Below the pieces are notes generated by a model, which saw only the letters and a list, made by a program, of their open reading frames with translations, ran no database searches and had not been told where the DNA came from. From assembly GCA_012728375.1 (NCBI GenBank), contig JAAYFF010000007.1:1-53956 (forward strand): a DNA stretch of 53,956 nt, given 5' to 3'. This DNA is from Bacillota bacterium. GTDB lineage: Bacteria; Bacillota; Dethiobacteria; DTU022; UBA8154. Position 1 is the stretch's first letter; the number at the start of each line of letters is the position of its first letter. The position numbers were made by a program, and so were the translations under genes. Positions 24,298 through 34,663 of this stretch are shown piece after piece.

Positions 24298-25410
24298 TCA
24301 GGCGCGCTTAAGCAGCTTCTTTTTACGCTGGAAACGTTCTATGGCTAGGGTAATTAGCCTGTCAATCAGTTGTGGATACGGTATGCCTCCGGCTTCCCAA
24401 AGCTTCGGGTACATGCTGATGCTGGTAAATCCCGGCATGGTATTAATCTCATTAACAACAATCTTTTTTTCCTCCGGTTGGTAAAAGAAGTCGACCCGGG
24501 CCAGCCCGCTGCATTCTACCGCCAGGAAGGCCTCAACCGCACAGGCCTGAATTGACTCTGCAATCTCCGTTTCCAGCGGAGCGGGAATGAGGAGCCTGGA
24601 ACGGTTATCCAGGTATTTGGCCCTATAATCGTAAAAGTCGTTGCAGGGAATGATCTCGCCCGGAACAGAGGCGATGGGGCTCTCGTCCCCCAAAACGCTG
24701 CATTCAATCTCACGGCCGGAAATATACGCCTCGGCAATAACCTTAAGATCAAAGCGGAAAGCTTCCCGGATTCCCTGAACGAGCATTTCCCTGTTCGGGC
24801 ATTTGCTGATCCCTACGCTGGAACCCATATTCGCGGGTTTGATAAAGCAGGGGTACCCCAGTTTCTCTTCAATCTCCAGCAGAAGGGCATCCTGCTCCCT
24901 TTCCCATTGCCAGGCATAAAATGCCAGGTAATCGCCCACATTCAGGCCTCTGTGCCGGAAGAGAATTTTCATAAATTCCTTATCCATACCGACGGCAGAA
25001 GCGAGGACTCCAGCGCCCACGTAAGGAATCCCGGCCAGTTCCAGCAATCCCTGGACCGTTCCGTCTTCGCCAAAAGGCCCGTGGAGAACGGGAAAAACCA
25101 GATCCAGCGGAATAAAGCCGCTCCGACAAGGCTCTCCGCTACGCTCCAGTAGCAAAATCCCCGGGGAGGCGGGGTCGGTTATGATCGTCGCATAGGAACA
25201 ATCCCCGGGAATAATCTTTTTCCTGAGGGCCTCCATGGGGTTTCCTCCTGCCAGCCAGCGCCCTTCTTTACTTATTCCAATAGGAATAATATTGTACTTT
25301 TCCGGATCCATGGCCTCCATAATCGATGCAGCCGATTCCAGGGAAACTTCATGTTCCCCGGAACGCCCTCCAAAAAGTACGCCAACGTTTATTTTTTCCG
25401 GCATAACCAC
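24298..25410 (-). CDS. ddl: D-alanine--D-alanine ligase
   Basis: The enzyme joins two D-alanines for the peptidoglycan stem peptide. The 370-residue ATP-grasp protein has NVGVLFGGRSGEHEVSLES-like start (GGRSGEHEVSLESA), the ATP-binding stretch KPANMGSSVGISKC, RVDFFYQ and the Mg-binding EINTMPGFTSISMYPKLWEA. Length and motifs fit DdlA/VanA-type ligases. The loop sequence is that of D-Ala-D-Ala enzymes as far as I can judge, not of D-Ala-D-Lac ligases. Confidence 0.93.
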   Translation of the reverse strand: MVMPEKINVGVLFGGRSGEHEVSLESAASIMEAMDPEKYNIIPIGISKEGRWLAGGNPMEALRKKIIPGDCSYATIITDPASPGILLLERSGEPCRSGFIPLDLVFPVLHGPFGEDGTVQGLLELAGIPYVGAGVLASAVGMDKEFMKILFRHRGLNVGDYLAFYAWQWEREQDALLLEIEEKLGYPCFIKPANMGSSVGISKCPNREMLVQGIREAFRFDLKVIAEAYISGREIECSVLGDESPIASVPGEIIPCNDFYDYRAKYLDNRSRLLIPAPLETEIAESIQACAVEAFLAVECSGLARVDFFYQPEEKKIVVNEINTMPGFTSISMYPKLWEAGGIPYPQLIDRLITLAIERFQRKKKLLKRA

Positions 25411-25583
25411 CAGCCCCTTTGTTTAAACCTTTTTCAGCACTTCTATTATTCATATGCAATGTCACGCGCTGTCTTTCCATTTCCCATGTATTGTCAGGCA
25501 AAGACAGCGGAACCTGAGAAATGCCCTATCCTCCGAACCCGGCGCAGTTCTAAAAGAGTTTTCTTTAGCACACTATTATTAAC

Positions 25584-25610
25584 AGGCTCCCCGATTTTTC
25601 CGGGGAGCCT
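25584..25610 (-). terminator. Stem-loop after the EF-G-like gene
   Basis: AGGCTCCCCG and CGGGGAGCCT form a perfect 10-bp stem with a 7-base loop, 7 bp past the stop codon. No clear U-tract follows, so it may be a weak terminator or a 3' stabilising structure. Confidence 0.55.
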
Positions 25611-25616
25611 GCCTCT

Positions 25617-27710
25617 TTACTTGTCTTTCTCCTCTTTTGCTGCCTTGGCTGCAGCTATAATTTTTTCGCTCTCCTGGAAGGGAACCTCCTCGTAATGGGA
25701 AAATTTCATCTTAAAGGTCCCTCTGCCCTGGGTCATGGAGCGCAGATCTATGGCATAGGTGAACATCTCGGCCAGAGGTGCCTGCACCTTGATGGTCTGC
25801 ATACCTTCTCCGGGGACCATCCCTTGGATGCGACCTCTTCTGCTGTTCATATCGCCCATAATGTCGCCCATAAAATTTTCCGGGACAGTAATCTCTACGT
25901 CCATGATCGGTTCCAGAAGAACCGGATCTGCGTTTTCCATGGCACCGCGAAAAGCCATGGCAGCCGCAATCTTAAAGGCCATCTCCGAAGAGTCCACCGT
26001 ATGATAGGAGCCGTCGTAAAGGGCAACTTTAACGTCCACCACAGGGTACCCTGCTAAAACCCCTTCTTCCATGGCCTCCAGCACCCCTTTTTCAACTGCC
26101 GGAATATACTGGCGGGGAACAACACCGCCCACAATTCTATCTTCAAAAACAAAGCCCTCTCCCCGGGGAAGAGAATTTAATTCCAGGAAGACATGGCCGT
26201 ATTGCCCGCGGCCGCCGCTTTGTTTTTTATATTTACCCTCTTTTTTAGAAGAGCCCCGGATCGTTTCTTTATAAGGAACCTTGGGGGTGCTTAAGTTTAC
26301 TTCAATTCCGTATCTCTGCGCCAGCCGATCTACAATAACATCCAGGTGCGTGTCGCCCATACCGGAAATAATAATTTGTTTTGTTTCCGTGTTGCGCTCC
26401 ACGCGAAAAGTCGGATCTTCTTCCAAGAAGCGGGCCAGGCCTACACCGACTTTATCCTCATCTCCTTTTGATTTTGGCTCAATGGCAAAAGAAATAACCG
26501 GCTCGGGAAAGTCCATGGGCGGGAAAATGACAGGTGCAGCCTTATCGCAAAGGGTATCCCCGGTCGTGGTCACATTTAGCTTAACCAGCGCCCCGATATC
26601 TCCCGGGATGATTTCAGGTGTCTGAATCTGGGTTTTCCCCCGCATGAAAAAGATATTGCCCAACCGTTCGGCTTTTTCCTTGCCGGCATTATAAATCTGC
26701 GAATCTGCCTTCAGGACGCCCGAATAAACCCGCACATAATTAACCCGCCCCACGTACGGGTCCGCCAGAGTTTTAAAGACAAAAGCAGATAAAGGCTCAT
26801 CAGCGGATGGTTTGCGCGTCACCTCATCTTCTTTTCCGGGGATCTTGCCAAGTGGCGCAGGACGGTCTGCCGGAGAGGGCAAGGCGCTGGCAATGAGATC
26901 GAGGAGGGGCTGCATCCCCAGATTCTTTGTAGCAGAACCGCACAGAACGGGGATTATCTTTCCTTCCAGGGTTCCAATCCGCAAAGCTTTGTGGATCTCC
27001 TCCTCTTCCAGGGCTTCCTCCTCCAGATATTTCTCCATCAGGCTGTCATCCGCTTCAGCAGCAGCCTCGACAACCTTTTCCCTTAGTTCTTCCACTTTTC
27101 CCTGCAGTTCTGCCGGAATCTCCTCTTCACGGACTTTAAGACCGGTCCCATCCTCATAAAGAAGAGCTTTCATTTTGACCAGGTCCACCACTCCCCTGAA
27201 GGAATCTTCTTTGCCAATGGGGTACTGCAGCGGGAAAACCCTGACTCCAAAGTGGCTGCGCAGTTGTTCCAGGACGCTGTCAAAATTGGCATTTTCCCTG
27301 TTTAATTTGTTAATAAAAACCAGGCGGGGCAAGTTAAGCTCATCTGCATACTTCCATACTTTCTCCGTCCCCACTTCTACCCCTGAAACGCCGCAGACCA
27401 CGACAACAGCGCTGTCCGCAACGCGCAGGGCGGCCTGGACATCAGCAAAAAAGTCGAAGAAACCGGGAGTATCCAATAAGTTAATTTTAACGTTTCTCCA
27501 TTCCAAAGGTGCAAGGGCTGTTCCGATGGTTACCTGCCTTTTAATTTCATCGGCATCAAAGTCAGTCACTGTATTCCCGGCTTCAACTTTTCCCAGCCGG
27601 TTTACCGCACCGGAGGTAAAAAGGAGCGCCTCTGCAAGGGATGTTTTCCCCGCACCACCATGCGAGATAAGGGCCACATTGCGAATCTGATCTGTACTAT
27701 AACTTTTCAA
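25617..27710 (-). CDS. EF-G-like GTPase (fusA paralogue)
   Basis: The 697-residue protein has the five-domain EF-G layout: GTPase domain with P-loop SHGGAGKTSLAEA, DTPGFFDFF (G3) and INKLNREN (G4), then domains II-V ending in AEMFTYAIDLRSMTQGRGTF. The P-loop is GGAGKTS instead of the AHIDAGKTT of true EF-G, and G4 is NKLN instead of NKMD. That marks the EF-G-like (EF-G2-type) branch, whose role is not settled. It is not beside rpsL/rpsG/tuf, so the main fusA is probably elsewhere. Confidence 0.88.
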   Translation of the reverse strand: MKSYSTDQIRNVALISHGGAGKTSLAEALLFTSGAVNRLGKVEAGNTVTDFDADEIKRQVTIGTALAPLEWRNVKINLLDTPGFFDFFADVQAALRVADSAVVVVCGVSGVEVGTEKVWKYADELNLPRLVFINKLNRENANFDSVLEQLRSHFGVRVFPLQYPIGKEDSFRGVVDLVKMKALLYEDGTGLKVREEEIPAELQGKVEELREKVVEAAAEADDSLMEKYLEEEALEEEEIHKALRIGTLEGKIIPVLCGSATKNLGMQPLLDLIASALPSPADRPAPLGKIPGKEDEVTRKPSADEPLSAFVFKTLADPYVGRVNYVRVYSGVLKADSQIYNAGKEKAERLGNIFFMRGKTQIQTPEIIPGDIGALVKLNVTTTGDTLCDKAAPVIFPPMDFPEPVISFAIEPKSKGDEDKVGVGLARFLEEDPTFRVERNTETKQIIISGMGDTHLDVIVDRLAQRYGIEVNLSTPKVPYKETIRGSSKKEGKYKKQSGGRGQYGHVFLELNSLPRGEGFVFEDRIVGGVVPRQYIPAVEKGVLEAMEEGVLAGYPVVDVKVALYDGSYHTVDSSEMAFKIAAAMAFRGAMENADPVLLEPIMDVEITVPENFMGDIMGDMNSRRGRIQGMVPGEGMQTIKVQAPLAEMFTYAIDLRSMTQGRGTFKMKFSHYEEVPFQESEKIIAAAKAAKEEKDK

Positions 27711-27809
27711 AATGTTTTACCCGGCTCACTAAAAGGTATTTTAAAACTTACAACCCTGCCAGGAACCAGGTATACCTCCTCTCTTGTTTAGTTTTGCCGT
27801 ATGAATGTG

Positions 27810-28331
27810 TTATTTTGAGGAATCCTTTAAATTTGCTTTCCTTTTGACAAAATTGATAAGCCCTCCCGCAGCCATAATTTCCTGCATAAAAGGGGGAAAA
27901 GGAACAGCTGTAAATTTCCTGCCGCGGGAAAGCTCAACAATTTCTCCTTTGGCAAGATTTATTTCCACCTGGTCGTTCTCCTTAAGAAAAGCAGAAGCTT
28001 CCGGAGATTCCAGGATTGGCAGACCAATATTAATGGCATTCCGGTAGAATATACGGGCAAAACTTTCCGCAATGACACAGGCGACACCAGCTTCTTTTAT
28101 GGCCAAGGGGGCGTGTTCCCTGGAACTGCCGCAGCCAAAATTTTTGCCGGCAACAATTATATCTCCGGGGGTTACCTTGCGGGGAAAATCCGGGTCCGCA
28201 TCCTCCATGCAGTGGCGCGCCAGCTCGGCCGGGTCGGAAGTGTTCAGATAACGGGCGGGAATAATAGCATCTGTATCTATATCATGCCCAAAAGTCCATA
28301 CTTTTCCTTTCAAGAGGCTCACTTTAATCAA
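27810..28331 (-). CDS. leuD: 3-isopropylmalate dehydratase small subunit
   Basis: With LeuC it isomerises 2-isopropylmalate to 3-isopropylmalate in leucine synthesis. The 173-residue swivel domain has FGHDIDTDAIIPARYL and the substrate-binding KNFGCGSSREHAPLA. Length fits the short LeuD class shared by thermophiles, archaea and Clostridia; homoaconitase or dimethylmalate dehydratase paralogues look alike. The start overlaps the leuC stop by 8 bp, so translation is coupled. Confidence 0.92.
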   Translation of the reverse strand: MIKVSLLKGKVWTFGHDIDTDAIIPARYLNTSDPAELARHCMEDADPDFPRKVTPGDIIVAGKNFGCGSSREHAPLAIKEAGVACVIAESFARIFYRNAINIGLPILESPEASAFLKENDQVEINLAKGEIVELSRGRKFTAVPFPPFMQEIMAAGGLINFVKRKANLKDSSK

Positions 28332-29595
28332 CCCCCTTTATTTCATCGGGATGGACAATGCATCCGGCTATGGCCGATGCTGCAGCTACAGCAGGGCCCG
28401 CTAGATAAATTTTGCTCGTAGTATGGCCCATCCTGCCGACGAAATTGCGATTCGTCGTTGCCAGAGCCGTCTCTTCCCCGGCCAGAATACCCATATGACC
28501 GCCCAGGCAGGGGCCGCATGTGGGAGTGCTCACCGCAGCTTCCGCCTCGATAAAAATTTCCAGAAGCCCCTCCTGCAGGGCTTGCAGATAGACAGCCTGG
28601 GTTGCGGGGATAACGATCAATCGCACGTGAGGATGCACTTTCCTCCCCTTTAAAATGCGGGCGGCCACCCGCAAATCATCAATTCTTCCGTTAGTGCAGG
28701 AACCGATCACTACTTGATCCAAACGGATCCCGGCAACTTCGGAGACAGGTCGTGCATTTGCAGGGCTGGGAGGAAGGGATACCTGTGGCTCAAGGTCGCT
28801 GACATCCCACTCATATTCCTGAAAAACAGAAGCGTCCTCATCGCCCCTTATTATTTCATACGGTCTACGGGCGCGGCCTTTGAGATATTCTTCCGTAATT
28901 TTATCAGGGGGTATAAGTCCCGCTTTAGCTCCGGCCTCAATAGCCATATTGGAAATAGTTAAGCGCCCGTCCATGGGTAGCTCTCCAATAACCGGGCCGC
29001 CGAATTCCAGCGCACAGTAGCGTGCCCCATCCACCCCGAGTCGGCCGATGGTGAATAAAACAAGGTCCTTTCCCCCGATCCAGGGAGCAAGACGTCCCTT
29101 AAAATTTATGCGGATAGTCTGGGGAACTTTAAACCACAGCTCGCCCGTGGCCATGGCTGCAGCCAGATCGGTGCTGCCCACACCTGTGGCAAAAGCCCCC
29201 AGGGCACCATAGGTGCATGTATGGGAATCTGCTCCGATAATTACTTCTCCGGGTAAGACCAGGCCGAGTTCCGGAAGCAGGGCATGCTCGACACCCATCC
29301 GGCCGACCTCATAAAAGTGAACGATCCCCTGTTCCCGGACAAAACGCCGCATCACATCTACCTGCTCAGCTGATTGAATATCTTTATTGGGAGCAAAATG
29401 ATCCGGAATAAGGGCAATCCTTTCCCGGTCAAAAACCCTGCTCACACCTATTTTTTTAAATTCCCTGATGGCCACAGGAGCTGTAATGTCGTTTCCCAGG
29501 GCCATATCTATACGTGCGTTGATCAGTTCGCCGGGTGAAAGACGCTTTTTTCCCGCGGCCCTGGCCAGAATTTTTTCCGCCATTGTCTGCCCCAT
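28324..29595 (-). CDS. leuC: 3-isopropylmalate dehydratase large subunit
   Basis: I choose ATG 29595 because GAAGAGGAGG lies just upstream, giving MGQTMAEKILARAAG and 423 residues, the family length. Fe-S cluster cysteines are in VVIGSCTNGR and STPTCGPCLGG. GADSHTCTYGALGAFATGVG is the aconitase-family active-site signature. Its partner leuD follows with an overlap. The gene is separated from ilvH by MITE copy C, which may affect expression. Confidence 0.93.
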   Translation of the reverse strand: MGQTMAEKILARAAGKKRLSPGELINARIDMALGNDITAPVAIREFKKIGVSRVFDRERIALIPDHFAPNKDIQSAEQVDVMRRFVREQGIVHFYEVGRMGVEHALLPELGLVLPGEVIIGADSHTCTYGALGAFATGVGSTDLAAAMATGELWFKVPQTIRINFKGRLAPWIGGKDLVLFTIGRLGVDGARYCALEFGGPVIGELPMDGRLTISNMAIEAGAKAGLIPPDKITEEYLKGRARRPYEIIRGDEDASVFQEYEWDVSDLEPQVSLPPSPANARPVSEVAGIRLDQVVIGSCTNGRIDDLRVAARILKGRKVHPHVRLIVIPATQAVYLQALQEGLLEIFIEAEAAVSTPTCGPCLGGHMGILAGEETALATTNRNFVGRMGHTTSKIYLAGPAVAAASAIAGCIVHPDEIKGVD

Positions 29596-29643
29596 TCCCG
29601 AAAGCCTCCTCTTCAGAAAAATCGGGTCCAAATAATATCAATT

Positions 29644-29753
29644 GTAACTGCTGCAAGAGGTGTGTCCCCGAACCTTAGAAAGGTAGAAAGACGATGGAAC
29701 CGTCCCCTGCTTCGCTGTAATAACAGATTATCTCTTAAGACCTAAGCAGTTAC
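29644..29753. repeat. MITE-like element, copy C (110 bp)
   Basis: It is bounded by GTAACTGC and GCAGTTAC and lies in the opposite orientation to copy A. Read on the minus strand it has AGAGATAATCTGTTAT, GGGGACGGTTCCATCGTCT and CGGGGACACACCTCTTGCAG, as copy A has, but lacks the last 38 bp of A. I see no clear target duplication. It sits between ilvH and leuC within one operon. Confidence 0.75.
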
Positions 29754-29801
29754 TACTAATTTTACTATAAAAAAAAGTCCTTGTATATAATATCTTCTCG
29801 G

Positions 29802-30305
29802 TTAGCTTTTGCTTTCGCGGGTAATTTTGCTTCCCCTAAAAAGGGCAACTTTACCGGTGCTGACAATCTCTTTAATGCCAAATTCCTGCATCATCAGCAA
29901 AAAGGCTTTCAGCTTGACGTCATCTCCCGTAACCTCAATGATCATGGAATCAGGGGATAAATCAACGATGCGCCCCCGGAAAGTGTTTACCATCTGCTGA
30001 ATATCGGTTCGTTTTGCAGGCTCCGCTTTGACCTTCACCAGCAGAAGTTCCCGTTCCACAGACGGTTCATCAGTCAGATCGCTTATTTTCAGCACATTAA
30101 TTTGCTTGTTGAGCTGTTTAACGATTTGCTCAACCGTAAGGGGATCTGCATCCACAGTCACCGTCATGCGGGAGATTCCCGGCTCCATGGTCCGTCCCAC
30201 GGCGATATTTTGAATATTGTAACCCCGGCGGCTAAACAGCCCTGAAACCCGGGTCAGCACGCCGGGACGATCCTCCACCAGAATGGCCAGAATTCTCTTG
30301 CCCAT
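29802..30305 (-). CDS. ilvH: Acetolactate synthase small (regulatory) subunit
   Basis: The 167-residue protein starts MGKRILAILVEDRPGVLTRV, an N-terminal ACT domain (with GLFSRRGYNI) that binds valine for feedback inhibition, and has the C-terminal small-subunit domain (ELLLVKVKAEPAKRTDI and EFGIKEIVSTGKVALFRG). It follows ilvB by two bases, and the two products assemble together. Confidence 0.94.
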   Translation of the reverse strand: MGKRILAILVEDRPGVLTRVSGLFSRRGYNIQNIAVGRTMEPGISRMTVTVDADPLTVEQIVKQLNKQINVLKISDLTDEPSVERELLLVKVKAEPAKRTDIQQMVNTFRGRIVDLSPDSMIIEVTGDDVKLKAFLLMMQEFGIKEIVSTGKVALFRGSKITRESKS

Positions 30306-30307
30306 AA

Positions 30308-31981
30308 TTACTCACCCCCGATCATATCTACAATGGAAGTATTGGGCGCAACCATGGGCAGAACATTTTCCTCCGGGTCAACGTGGAAATCCATCAGCAC
30401 CGGGCCGGGGGTATTAAAGGCCTTTTTAATCACCGGACCCACTTCTTCCACAGCCGTAGCCCGGTATCCTTTGGCGCCGTAGGCCTCCGCCAGGCGGACA
30501 AAATCAGGGCTTCCGTCCAAGGAGGAATGTGAATACCGCCCTTCATAAAACATCTCCTGCCATTGCCGCACCATCCCCAGATAATGGTTATTGATAATAG
30601 CCACTTTAACAGGGAGCTGATAATGGACTGCAGTAGCCAGCTCCTGCAAATTCATTTGAAAACTGCCATCCCCGGCAATACAAATAACCAGCCGATCAGG
30701 GAAGGCCACCTGCGCGCCGATAGCTGCAGGAAAACCAAAACCCATCGTTCCCAGTCCGCCCGAACTGAGCAGTGTCCGGGGCTTTTTAAAGCGATAATAC
30801 TGGGCTGTCCACATCTGGTGCTGGCCCACATCGGTCGTCACAATGGCATTCCCGCCGGAATGGCGATTTAGTTCTTCGATAACGAATTGAGGTTTGATGG
30901 GACCGGATTCTTCCTGTTTATAGCGCAGCGGGTGACTATTTTTCCATTCTTTTACTTTTCTACACCATTCTTCTGTCTCCCCTTTTCTAAAGCGCTTCAG
31001 CATCTCCTTTAAAACCATGCGGATATCGCCGACGATGGGGATATGGGCAACAATGTTTTTCCCGATCTCTGCTGGATCGATATCGATATGGATTATTTCG
31101 GCATGGGGTGCGAAATGCTCAATTTTTCCCGTAACCCGATCGTCAAAACGGGCACCGACAGTTATGAGCAGATCAGACTCGTTAATGGCATGGTTGGCTG
31201 CATAAGTCCCGTGCATCCCCGGCATTCCCAGGAAAAGTTCATAATCGTACGGAATACTCCCCAATCCGGTTAGAGTCGTTGTTACTGGAATGGCCCCGCT
31301 TTGCGACAGTTCCAGCAACTCCTGGTGAGCTCCGGAACTGATTATTCCTCCTCCGGCATAAATCAGAGGCCTTCGCGCTTTTTTAAGCAGAGCCAAAGCT
31401 TTGGTAATCTGACCCGGGTGACCCTCATAGGTGGGCTTGTAACCGCAAATCTCCACACGATGGGGATAATGGAAATCGCCTATCTCGGCCTGGAGATCCT
31501 TGGGCAAATCTATTAAAACCGGGCCTTGACGTCCGGTAGTGGCAATGGTAAAGGCTTCTTTGAAAATAACCGGAAGCTCCTCAAGATCTTTAACTAAATA
31601 ATTGTGTTTGGTGATGGGCAAAGTAATCCCTGTAATATCCGCTTCTTGAAAGGCATCCGTGCCGATAAACGGTCTGGCGACCTGACCGGTAATAAGGATC
31701 AGTGGAATGGAGTCCATGTACGCCGTAGCAATGCCGGTTACCAGGTTAGTCGCTCCGGGGCCGGATGTGGCAATAACAACCCCCGGCTTTCCGGAAGCCC
31801 TGGCATACCCGTCAGCTGCGTGTACCGCGCCCTGCTCATGGCGTGTGAGGATATGTCTTAATCCTTTTTTATATATCTCGTCATAAAGGGTTAAAACAGA
31901 CCCACCCGGAAAACCAAAAACCACATCCACGTTCTCTGCTTCCAGGCAGGATAAAACCATCTGGGCTCCAGTCATTTTCAT
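30308..31981 (-). CDS. ilvB: Acetolactate synthase large (catalytic) subunit
   Basis: It condenses two pyruvates, or pyruvate and 2-oxobutyrate, using ThDP. I choose ATG 31981 because GAGGAGGG lies ten bases upstream; the product begins MKMTGAQMVLSCLEAEN and has 557 residues. The catalytic Glu is in TRHEQGAVHAADGYAR, the ThDP motif is GDGSFQMNLQELATAVHYQ to NN, and the FAD/ThDP domains are complete. It starts 4 bp after the ilvD stop, so translation is tightly coupled. Confidence 0.95.
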   Translation of the reverse strand: MKMTGAQMVLSCLEAENVDVVFGFPGGSVLTLYDEIYKKGLRHILTRHEQGAVHAADGYARASGKPGVVIATSGPGATNLVTGIATAYMDSIPLILITGQVARPFIGTDAFQEADITGITLPITKHNYLVKDLEELPVIFKEAFTIATTGRQGPVLIDLPKDLQAEIGDFHYPHRVEICGYKPTYEGHPGQITKALALLKKARRPLIYAGGGIISSGAHQELLELSQSGAIPVTTTLTGLGSIPYDYELFLGMPGMHGTYAANHAINESDLLITVGARFDDRVTGKIEHFAPHAEIIHIDIDPAEIGKNIVAHIPIVGDIRMVLKEMLKRFRKGETEEWCRKVKEWKNSHPLRYKQEESGPIKPQFVIEELNRHSGGNAIVTTDVGQHQMWTAQYYRFKKPRTLLSSGGLGTMGFGFPAAIGAQVAFPDRLVICIAGDGSFQMNLQELATAVHYQLPVKVAIINNHYLGMVRQWQEMFYEGRYSHSSLDGSPDFVRLAEAYGAKGYRATAVEEVGPVIKKAFNTPGPVLMDFHVDPEENVLPMVAPNTSIVDMIGGE

Positions 31982-31985
31982 CAGT

Positions 31986-33665
31986 TTAATTTCCCTCCTC
32001 TGCAGGCTTTTGCAGGGTCGCTCCTTTCCCGGCAGAAGTAACAAGCCTGGCATATCGTCCCAGGTATCCTTTTTTTACTTTCGGCTCCGGCAATTTTAGC
32101 TCGGCCTGACGCTTCTTCCATTCCTCGGGTGAAATACAAAGTTCGAGACGGTTTCCGGGAATATCTATTTCAATAGTATCCCCTTCCCGGACGAGGGCAA
32201 TGGGTCCTTTTTCCATGGCTTCCGGGGAAATATGCCCTATTGAGGCTCCTCTCGTAGCCCCGGAAAAACGGCCGTCAGTAATAAGGGCAACATCTTTGTC
32301 CAGCCCCATCCCGGCCACGGCAGCTGTCGGAGCCAGCATCTCCCGCATCCCCGGACCTCCCTTGGGCCCTTCAAAGCGGATGACAACCACATCCCCCGGT
32401 TTGATCTCCCCTGCCAAGATCGCCTGGACCGCAGCCTCCTCCTCATCAAAGACGCGGGCCTTTAAAGAACGTTGCAACATTTCCGGCGCAACAGCGCCCT
32501 GCTTAACAACCGCCCCACCGGGAGCCAGGTTGCCAAAAAGAATGGCAAGCCCGCCCTCCGGTTTGTATGGTGCGTCCAGAGAGCGAATAATGTGGCTGTC
32601 AGGAGCGGGAGCAGACTGAAAACCTTCTTTAAGCTTGGCACCGGTTACGGTAAGAAGTTCTCCGTCAATAAGACCGCCCCTGTCCAATTCTTTCAAGATC
32701 GCCTGTATACCCCCCGCCCTGTCCAGATCCTCAACAAAATGAGGGCCTCCGGGGCTCAGGGAACAGAGCTGTGGAGTCTTTTTGCTGATCTCATTGATCT
32801 CTTGCAGCTCCCAGGAAATCCCGAGCTCAGCAGCAATGGCAGGAAGGTGCAGGATGGTGTTGGTGGAACACCCCAGCGCCATATCCACAGCCAGGGCATT
32901 GCGAAATGCCCGGGGGGTCAAAATGGCTGAAGGCCGTAGATCTTTTTTCCAAAGTTCGACAATTTTCATTCCCGTTTCCTTGGCCAGCCTGAGGCGCCGG
33001 GCCATCACCGCGGGGAATGTCCCGTTCCCGGGCAGGGCCATACCTATGGCCTCGGTTATACAGTTCATGGAATTGGCCGTAAACATCCCCGCGCAGGAGC
33101 CGCAGCCGGGGCACGCGGAAAGCTCCAGCCGGCTGAGCTCCTCCTCGTCTATCTTACCGGCCTTGACAGCCCCTACCGCCTCGAAAACGTTGCTCAGGCT
33201 AACCGTCTTCCCCTGAAATTCTCCGGCCAGCATGGGGCCCCCGCTGATAAAAATTGAAGGAATGTCAAGCCTTGCGGCCGCCATAAGCATCCCGGGTATA
33301 ATTTTGTCACAGTTCGGGATAAAGACCAGGGCATCAAAACCGTGTGCCTGGACCATAGCCTCCACGCAGTCCGCAATCAGTTCCCTGCTGGCCAGGGAAT
33401 ATTTCATACCCTGATGGCCCATGGCTATGCCGTCGCAAACCCCTATGGTAAAAAATTCGACGGGAACGCCTCCTGCCGCATAAACCCCTGCTTTGACCGC
33501 TGTGGCAATTTTATCCAGGTGCACATGGCCGGGAATTATTTCGTTATATGAATTCACAACACCGATGAGCGGGCGCTCCAGTTCCGCGGGGTGATAGCCC
33601 ATGGCATAAAACAAAGAGCGGTGAGGCGCCCTTTCCAGACCTTTTTTAACTATATCGCTGCGCAT
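31986..33665 (-). CDS. ilvD: Dihydroxy-acid dehydratase
   Basis: It makes the 2-oxo acids of valine and isoleucine from the dihydroxy acids. The 559-residue protein starts [20 protein letters not shown], with cluster cysteines in [12 protein letters not shown] and [19 protein letters not shown], and the C-terminal motif [20 protein letters not shown]. All are typical. It follows ilvE in the same operon. The enzyme before it in the pathway, IlvC, is not encoded here. Confidence 0.95.
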   Translation of the reverse strand: MRSDIVKKGLERAPHRSLFYAMGYHPAELERPLIGVVNSYNEIIPGHVHLDKIATAVKAGVYAAGGVPVEFFTIGVCDGIAMGHQGMKYSLASRELIADCVEAMVQAHGFDALVFIPNCDKIIPGMLMAAARLDIPSIFISGGPMLAGEFQGKTVSLSNVFEAVGAVKAGKIDEEELSRLELSACPGCGSCAGMFTANSMNCITEAIGMALPGNGTFPAVMARRLRLAKETGMKIVELWKKDLRPSAILTPRAFRNALAVDMALGCSTNTILHLPAIAAELGISWELQEINEISKKTPQLCSLSPGGPHFVEDLDRAGGIQAILKELDRGGLIDGELLTVTGAKLKEGFQSAPAPDSHIIRSLDAPYKPEGGLAILFGNLAPGGAVVKQGAVAPEMLQRSLKARVFDEEEAAVQAILAGEIKPGDVVVIRFEGPKGGPGMREMLAPTAAVAGMGLDKDVALITDGRFSGATRGASIGHISPEAMEKGPIALVREGDTIEIDIPGNRLELCISPEEWKKRQAELKLPEPKVKKGYLGRYARLVTSAGKGATLQKPAEEGN

Positions 33666-33711
33666 TAAAATTATCTCCCCTTTAATCTTTAGTTATTTAT
33701 CTTCAAAGCTG

Positions 33712-34590
33712 CTAATTTACTTTAGTGCCGTTGTTTTGAGCATAATGATGATATTTTTCCATAAGCATTCTGGTCACTTTCCCGGGTTTGCCTTCGCCAA
33801 TGGAACGTTTGTCTACAGAAATAACAGGAATTAGTTCAGCAGCGGTCCCGGTCAGGAAACATTCTGCAGCCACATAGAGATCATGACGGGTAAACGGCGT
33901 CTCTTTTACCGTAATACCCGTTTCCCGGGCGAGATCAATGACCGTATTGCGCGTAATCCCTTCCAGTATTCCCACATAAACGGGAGGAGTAATCAGCACG
34001 CCTTTTTTATCTACGATAAAAATATTTGAACCGGAACCTTCCACAACATAACCCTGGGAATTTAACATAATGGCTTCCATCACCCCCGCCTGGGCGGCCT
34101 CCATTTTGACGAGGATGTTATTCAGGTAATTCAGCGATTTAATTCTCGGCTCGAAAGTATCGTTGCTGCGCTGACGGGTAGCTGAGGTAATTACCTCCAG
34201 CCCGTTGTCATAATACTCCTGGGGGAACAGAGAAATATGATCGGCAATGATAACAACGGTTGCGCCAAAGCATTTTTTGGGGTCAAGCCCCAGATCTCCC
34301 ACACCTCTGGAAACAACAATACGTATATAGGCATCGCTGAGGTTGTTTCTGCGCAAGGTCTCCAGCGTCGCCTTCTCCATCTCATCTATGGAAATAGGTA
34401 TTTTCAGCAAAATATGATGAGCAGATTCGTACAATCTTTCCAGATGCTCCCTCAGTTTAAAAACCTTCCCGTTGTAAGCACGGATCCCCTCAAAAACGCC
34501 ATCTCCATACAAATAACCATGGTCGAATACGGAAATGCGAGCTTCTTCCTTTGCCGCATAGGCTCCGTTAATATAAATCTGAACGCTCAT
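33712..34590 (-). CDS. ilvE: Branched-chain amino acid aminotransferase
   Basis: It transfers the amino group from glutamate to branched-chain 2-oxo acids. The 292-residue fold-type IV PLP enzyme has the PLP lysine in RIKSLNYLNNILVKMEA, plus GYVVEGSGSNIFIV and TGTAAELIPV, which are family motifs. It is the first gene after the T-box leader, so the whole ilv-leu operon is under its control. A GGGAGGTGAAGG ribosome site lies in the leader, though about 30 bases upstream of the ATG. Confidence 0.93.
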   Translation of the reverse strand: MSVQIYINGAYAAKEEARISVFDHGYLYGDGVFEGIRAYNGKVFKLREHLERLYESAHHILLKIPISIDEMEKATLETLRRNNLSDAYIRIVVSRGVGDLGLDPKKCFGATVVIIADHISLFPQEYYDNGLEVITSATRQRSNDTFEPRIKSLNYLNNILVKMEAAQAGVMEAIMLNSQGYVVEGSGSNIFIVDKKGVLITPPVYVGILEGITRNTVIDLARETGITVKETPFTRHDLYVAAECFLTGTAAELIPVISVDKRSIGEGKPGKVTRMLMEKYHHYAQNNGTKVN

Positions 34591-34663
34591 CTTTGGCCTG
34601 TTTTTCTGTTAGAAAAGCAGACCTTCACCTCCCTTTGGATTTTAAAGCTTCTTTTAAATTTTT

